Source: JBCCMQ01 sp039026235
Lineage (GTDB): Bacteria; Pseudomonadota; Alphaproteobacteria; Rhodobacterales; Rhodobacteraceae
Length of the DNA: 64,000 nt
NCBI GenBank assembly: GCA_039026235.1
Contig: JBCCMQ010000007.1
Span: 62,001-126,000 of the forward strand
Reading direction: 5' to 3'
Part shown: one piece after another, positions 60,608-64,000 of the stretch
Position numbering within the stretch: position 1 is the first letter of the stretch
Layout of the letters: each line of letters opens with the position of its first letter
Notes under the pieces: model-generated
The model's input: only the letters and a program-made list of their open reading frames with translations
What the model was told of the DNA's origin: nothing
The model's database searches: none
Position numbers and translations under genes: made by a program

Positions 60608-61399
60608 ATGATCAGATCCCGTATTCAGGCCTTCGTGGGTGATCCCAGGTTTGAACGGACCGTGCTTGTGCTCATCGTGCTGAACGCTGTGACGCTGGGC
60701 ATGGAAACCTCAGACGCAGTGATGTCCGCCATCGGGCCTGTTTTGGTCGCTTTTGACAGATGTATCCTTGCGATATTTGTGATCGAGATCGTCCTGCGTC
60801 TGATTGCTGATTTCCGGGGTTTCTGGCGTGATCCGTGGCGTATATTCGACTTTTTGATCGTTGGAGTTGCTTTACTGCCCGCTTCAGGACCCCTGTCGGT
60901 CCTTCGGGCCTTCCGTATTCTGAGGATACTGCGGCTGGTGTCCAATGTCCCGGCGATGCGACGGGTGGTTCAAGGGCTCTTGCAGGCGCTTCCGGGCATG
61001 GGATCCATTGTGATGCTGCTTGGTCTTATCTTTTACGTTTTCTCGGTCATCTCTACGAAGCTATTCGCCCAGAGTTTTCCAGACTGGTTCGGCTCAATTC
61101 CCTCTTCGGCCTACACCCTTTTTCAGGTGATGACACTAGAGAGCTGGTCCATGGGGATCGTACGCCCAGTGATGGAGGTTTATCCGTTTGCGTGGGCACT
61201 TTTTCTGCCGTTCATCGTGGCGACCGCCTTCACGGTCCTGAACCTTTTTATCGGTGTAATCGTAGACGCCATGCAATCTGAGCATGAAGCAGAGGCCCGT
61301 GACGAACGCGATGCAGTTAAGCAGGACACCCAGGCGATTTTGGTCGAATTGAAGGCAATTCGAACTGAGTTGGAAGAGGTTAGAAGGACAGCTAAATAG
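60608..61399 (+). CDS. Bacterial voltage-gated sodium channel (BacNav)
   Basis: A one-domain ion-transport protein of 263 residues that would form a homotetramer in the inner membrane. S1-S3 are near residues 17-34, 46-66 and 78-93. The S4 voltage sensor has Arg at 100, 103, 106 and 109 in SVLRAFRILRILRLV. S5 is near 128-150. The selectivity filter is TLESWS (residues 176-181), the bacterial sodium-channel signature, followed by MGIVRPVMEVYP. S6 runs to about residue 222 (AFTVLNLFIGVIVDAMQ), and a C-terminal coiled coil follows. It has the parts found in NaChBac-type channels such as NavAb and NavMs. The ATG is preceded by GAGGA. No regulator is encoded near it. Confidence 0.93.
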   Translation: MIRSRIQAFVGDPRFERTVLVLIVLNAVTLGMETSDAVMSAIGPVLVAFDRCILAIFVIEIVLRLIADFRGFWRDPWRIFDFLIVGVALLPASGPLSVLRAFRILRILRLVSNVPAMRRVVQGLLQALPGMGSIVMLLGLIFYVFSVISTKLFAQSFPDWFGSIPSSAYTLFQVMTLESWSMGIVRPVMEVYPFAWALFLPFIVATAFTVLNLFIGVIVDAMQSEHEAEARDERDAVKQDTQAILVELKAIRTELEEVRRTAK

Positions 61400-61589
61400 C
61401 TGCTTTAATGTCTTTTTTCTGTCGTTTTCGCCGTGTGAATTAAGATCTCTAGATCATAAATTCCAGCTTCTTTCCAAGCCAGAAAGCGCCTAACTATTGC
61501 CACTATGGCGTGCATAAAATTCTGACGTTGCTTTGTAATTGCCCGCCCTTACTGAACTTTGATCGGGCGGCTAATGTGGATGAGAACCA

Positions 61590-63053
61590 GTGTCAGAAAG
61601 TGCGCAGATACCACCGGGCATTGACACGTATGAAACCGAAGACCTGGCGTCTGCTTTGAGCACGCCACGCGTGTCAATTGAAGAAGATCCAGCGAGTCGC
61701 GAGAAACGCCGCGCCGCTGCCCGAAGAAAGAAAGCCGCCCTTGAGGCGATCGCAAATCGGGGTGTTGCGGCACCGGCCCGCAGGCCAAAGGCTGCTAAGT
61801 CGATAATGCCCTCGCCCGACCAAGGGATACCGGCGGCGCCAAAGCCCACGATGGGTTCTCGGGCACCGGATGAGCCGGCGGAAGCGCCCTTGAGACCAAC
61901 GATATCAGAGCCTGATGCGGCGCAGAGGCAAAGCATACGTCCGGCGGTCCTTTCGATCATCGAGGATCAGGATCAACCGACCGATACGGCCCACCAAAGA
62001 ATCTCCGCTCCGACGCAGAGACGGAGTAATCCGGGAAAATACACCCTGCTTGCTGCCTGTTGCGCAGGTGGTCTGTTTGCTGCCGCGGGGATCTTTGCCG
62101 TGGTTGGCGGCGGTGACGACAGTGCCGGCACAGCATTGGCCGCGACACAACCGAGCGAAGCGGTAGCCAATGCCGACGGGCCAACCAGCTCCGGCGCCGT
62201 ACCGCCTGCCGGTGCAGTGCCATCCGGGACCGCCCAGACATTAAACGCGGGTCAGATCGCAGGCCAAGAGGGCCAGAATGTGCAGGTTGCGAGTGTAAAC
62301 GCTCAACAAGCCCTACCGCCTGCACCGCCGGTCACCGCGCGCCTTCCCCAGATCGCTGCGGGCCAGCCGCAGCTCGCCGCTGTCCCGCGGCAGGGTTTTC
62401 AACGCCCGCCACCGATTGGCGCGCACCGGGGACCACCGCCCGGGGCACACCGTGGACCACCGCCTCCCCGTCCAGTCAGATTGTCCGCAGGGCAGCGACC
62501 TCAAGCCCCGGGTAACGCACCGCTTGGCATTGCAAACCTGAGCGCGCCGGTTGCATTGCCGGGCGAAGCGCGCGGACTTTCGGTGGGCGCGTCCCCCGAG
62601 CTCGATACTGCGGCCACGGAAGCCGAGACAGCCGTGGAAGACGTGGCGCCAGCATTCGACGTAACGGCCCTGCGTCTGGCCGTATATGCGCCGGTGGCGC
62701 TGCCGCGCGCTGCCTACACGGTCACCGTCGAAGAACTCAATGCCCTCGGACTAGAGTCGGTGGCCGTGGACCGGACACCGCACACAATCAGTAAAGACAA
62801 CATTCGCTATTATCACGCCTCAGACCGTGAGGCGGCGACGCTAATCGCCGAAGCAATAGGTGCGAGCGCGCGCGACTTCACGGCCGGTTCGCGCAAACCC
62901 CCGGTTGGCACGATCGAAATCTGGTTGTCCGGACGTGGCGCCCCACGCGTGACTGCGACCAAGACCGAAACTGGCCTTGAACGCAGCCTCAGAAGGCTCC
63001 GCGAAGGGCTGGCGAACTTCGCCAAAGGTCCGCCACAACAGACCCAAAACTAA
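61590..63053 (+). CDS. Membrane protein with proline-rich linker and LytR_C/SPOR-like domain
   Basis: A 487-residue protein with a cytoplasmic N-terminus of about 150 residues (one basic stretch, REKRRAAARRKKAALEAI), one membrane helix near residues 151-173, and then an extracytoplasmic Pro/Ala-rich linker. The linker carries two tandem 8-residue units GAHRGPPP encoded with different codons (62418-62465). The C-terminal domain (about residues 370-465: RLAVYAPVALPRAAYTVTVE, then RYYHASDREAATLIAEAI) resembles a LytR_C or SPOR fold. A cell-envelope role is likely but not proven. The start is a GTG. Confidence 0.75.
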   Translation: MSESAQIPPGIDTYETEDLASALSTPRVSIEEDPASREKRRAAARRKKAALEAIANRGVAAPARRPKAAKSIMPSPDQGIPAAPKPTMGSRAPDEPAEAPLRPTISEPDAAQRQSIRPAVLSIIEDQDQPTDTAHQRISAPTQRRSNPGKYTLLAACCAGGLFAAAGIFAVVGGGDDSAGTALAATQPSEAVANADGPTSSGAVPPAGAVPSGTAQTLNAGQIAGQEGQNVQVASVNAQQALPPAPPVTARLPQIAAGQPQLAAVPRQGFQRPPPIGAHRGPPPGAHRGPPPPRPVRLSAGQRPQAPGNAPLGIANLSAPVALPGEARGLSVGASPELDTAATEAETAVEDVAPAFDVTALRLAVYAPVALPRAAYTVTVEELNALGLESVAVDRTPHTISKDNIRYYHASDREAATLIAEAIGASARDFTAGSRKPPVGTIEIWLSGRGAPRVTATKTETGLERSLRRLREGLANFAKGPPQQTQN

Positions 63054-63067
63054 GCTTAGGTCCCACG

Positions 63068-64000
63068 CTAGGCCGCAGCGTCCACTTGGGTGGGCCCCGC
63101 AGGGTCGTCGGTTGACCGCACGCGGTAGATACTGGCCTCGCCCGTCATTGATGCTTCGAGCGTGCGCTCTAGCCCTGGCGGAATGGCCATGGTGTCACCG
63201 GGCGCCAGCACGGTAGAACCACCGCTCCAACTTACCCTCCAATGGCCGCGCAGTGCCATCAGCACCTCGTGGTGATCGTTGACGTAAGGGGTGGTCGAGA
63301 GGGAGGTTCGCGTCAGGAAGTCCACCTCGAAACCAGGACGGTCCCGCAAAACGCCATCGGGAGAGATCACTTTAGCCGGTTCGCCTTTTGACAGCGCCAC
63401 CAGATCCCAGTAGCGCGCCACAAAGTTCGACACGACATCGGATGCTTTTGGTTCGGGGAATGCCGCCAGTTCCGTTTCGGTCAGAAGCGGCATTGGTTTT
63501 ACCTCTTCTGGCAATGCCTCGCCTTTCTTGGTGTCGTAAAGGCGCCCGGTTTCGGCAAGGACCAGACCGTGTTCCGTCGCATCTTCGATCACCTGCGGCG
63601 CCCAGACCACGCCTCCGCCGGCATCGTCGCCGCCCAGTATGGCCATGATCATTCCATAGTCCGTGCCGATATTCTCAAAACCGCGGAAAATCCCCGTGGG
63701 GATGTTGAAAATATCACCTTCTTCCAGGACAACTTCGCCGGCGGTACCCCAACGGCCCCAGAAAAAGCGCCACCGGCCTTTGAGCACAAAAAAAACTTCG
63801 GCGGTGCGGTGAGAGTGGAGGCTGTTTCGGCACTTGGGCGGTTGGCCCGCAGCACCGATGTTGAAGCCGGGCGTCTCGGCAATGTGGACGTGCTGTTCTG
63901 CTGACTCCGACACGCCCGCACCGATGATAGTGAAATTCTCTTTTCGATCAGACCCCGGCGTATGGGCATCAATGAACGCAGTTCGACAGGGTTTCAATTC
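63068..64000 (-). CDS. Cupin-domain protein, 5' end outside the window
   Basis: A bicupin of at least 309 residues. The first cupin motif is HSHRTAEVFFVLKGRWRFFW with the downstream GDIFNIPTGIFRGFEN. The second is NDHHEVLMALRGHWRVSW with GDTMAIPPGLERTLEA. This resembles quercetin-dioxygenase-like or gentisate-type metal enzymes, with His ligands in the first motif. The frame is open to the window edge, so the true start is probably beyond it. Confidence 0.82.
   Translation of the reverse strand, partial: ELKPCRTAFIDAHTPGSDRKENFTIIGAGVSESAEQHVHIAETPGFNIGAAGQPPKCRNSLHSHRTAEVFFVLKGRWRFFWGRWGTAGEVVLEEGDIFNIPTGIFRGFENIGTDYGMIMAILGGDDAGGGVVWAPQVIEDATEHGLVLAETGRLYDTKKGEALPEEVKPMPLLTETELAAFPEPKASDVVSNFVARYWDLVALSKGEPAKVISPDGVLRDRPGFEVDFLTRTSLSTTPYVNDHHEVLMALRGHWRVSWSGGSTVLAPGDTMAIPPGLERTLEASMTGEASIYRVRSTDDPAGPTQVDAAA

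Noticed and set aside
1..64000. CRISPR arrays, tRNA/rRNA genes, insertion sequences, phage genes
   Set aside because: I looked for repeated spacers, transposase motifs, terminal inverted repeats and structural RNA signatures and saw none. A tRNA missed by eye cannot be fully excluded without a covariance search.

Overview
The window is a chromosomal segment of an alphaproteobacterium, very probably a marine Rhodobacteraceae (Roseobacter-group) species. The evidence is the moderately high GC content, the ethylmalonyl-CoA pathway genes ccr and ecm, a phaZ/phaC/phaP/phaR storage-polymer locus, a GTTC-N7-GTTC SOS box, and several small families typical of Rhodobacterales (TIGR02186, DUF2842, DUF4329). 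I see no rRNA or tRNA gene, CRISPR array, phage gene or insertion sequence. Most of the DNA is ordinary housekeeping chromosome.

Layout. 1-5.5 kb: trpS, a GNAT gene broken by an apparent one-base frameshift, a glyoxalase-fold protein, a branched-chain aminotransferase, a UspA protein, a NifU-type Fe-S protein, and tsaB-rimI. 5.7-10.4 kb: a BMP-type (nucleoside) ABC transporter operon of four genes. 10.5-13.7 kb: a TauE permease paired with a TIGR02186 membrane protein, and a RecD-like helicase. 13.7-15.4 kb: a quorum-sensing locus made of a small ORF, luxR and luxI on the minus strand. 15.6-20.9 kb: the ethylmalonyl-CoA pathway genes ccr and ecm flanking a PlsB-like acyltransferase, followed by an H-NS-like protein. 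21-24.3 kb: deoD, an FG-GAP protein with a ferredoxin, an orphan DnaE2 C-terminal fragment behind an SOS box, and a DUF4329 lipoprotein. 24.3-30.4 kb (minus strand): rpiA, gor, hflK, hflC, DUF2065, degP.

30.6-40.3 kb: sdaA, a DMT exporter, thiamine pyrophosphokinase, an 842-residue very acidic protein of unknown function, DUF2842, purA, secG and pyrG. 40.3-45.4 kb: a 536-bp stretch with no recognisable gene, a small secreted protein, a lipid-A-type acyltransferase, and several small conserved proteins (DUF1330, TerB, DUF4239, a PhnD-like protein). 45.5-52.2 kb: an amine or amino-acid uptake and catabolism operon with ABC ATPase, binding protein, two permeases, a class I glutamine amidotransferase, a PuuA-like gamma-glutamyl-amine ligase and a PuuB-like FAD oxidase. 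53-58.7 kb: a DegT-type aminotransferase and the PHA locus phaR, phaP, phaC, phaZ. 58.7-64 kb: a MetE-C-type methyltransferase, a SAM methyltransferase, a bacterial voltage-gated sodium channel, a proline-rich membrane protein and a cupin protein cut by the window end.

The most interesting points are these. A palindrome CTGC-N3-GCAG, the type of site bound by PhaR, occurs twice before phaP and once before ccr, with near-matches before phaR and ecm. This suggests that polyhydroxybutyrate storage and the ethylmalonyl-CoA pathway, which draw on the same C4-CoA pool, are controlled together. An SOS box stands directly before a fragment of dnaE2 that lacks the polymerase. A hairpin overlaps the luxI ribosome binding site. 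A one-domain sodium channel carries the full voltage sensor and the TLESWS filter. An iron-box-like palindrome precedes the NifU-type gene.
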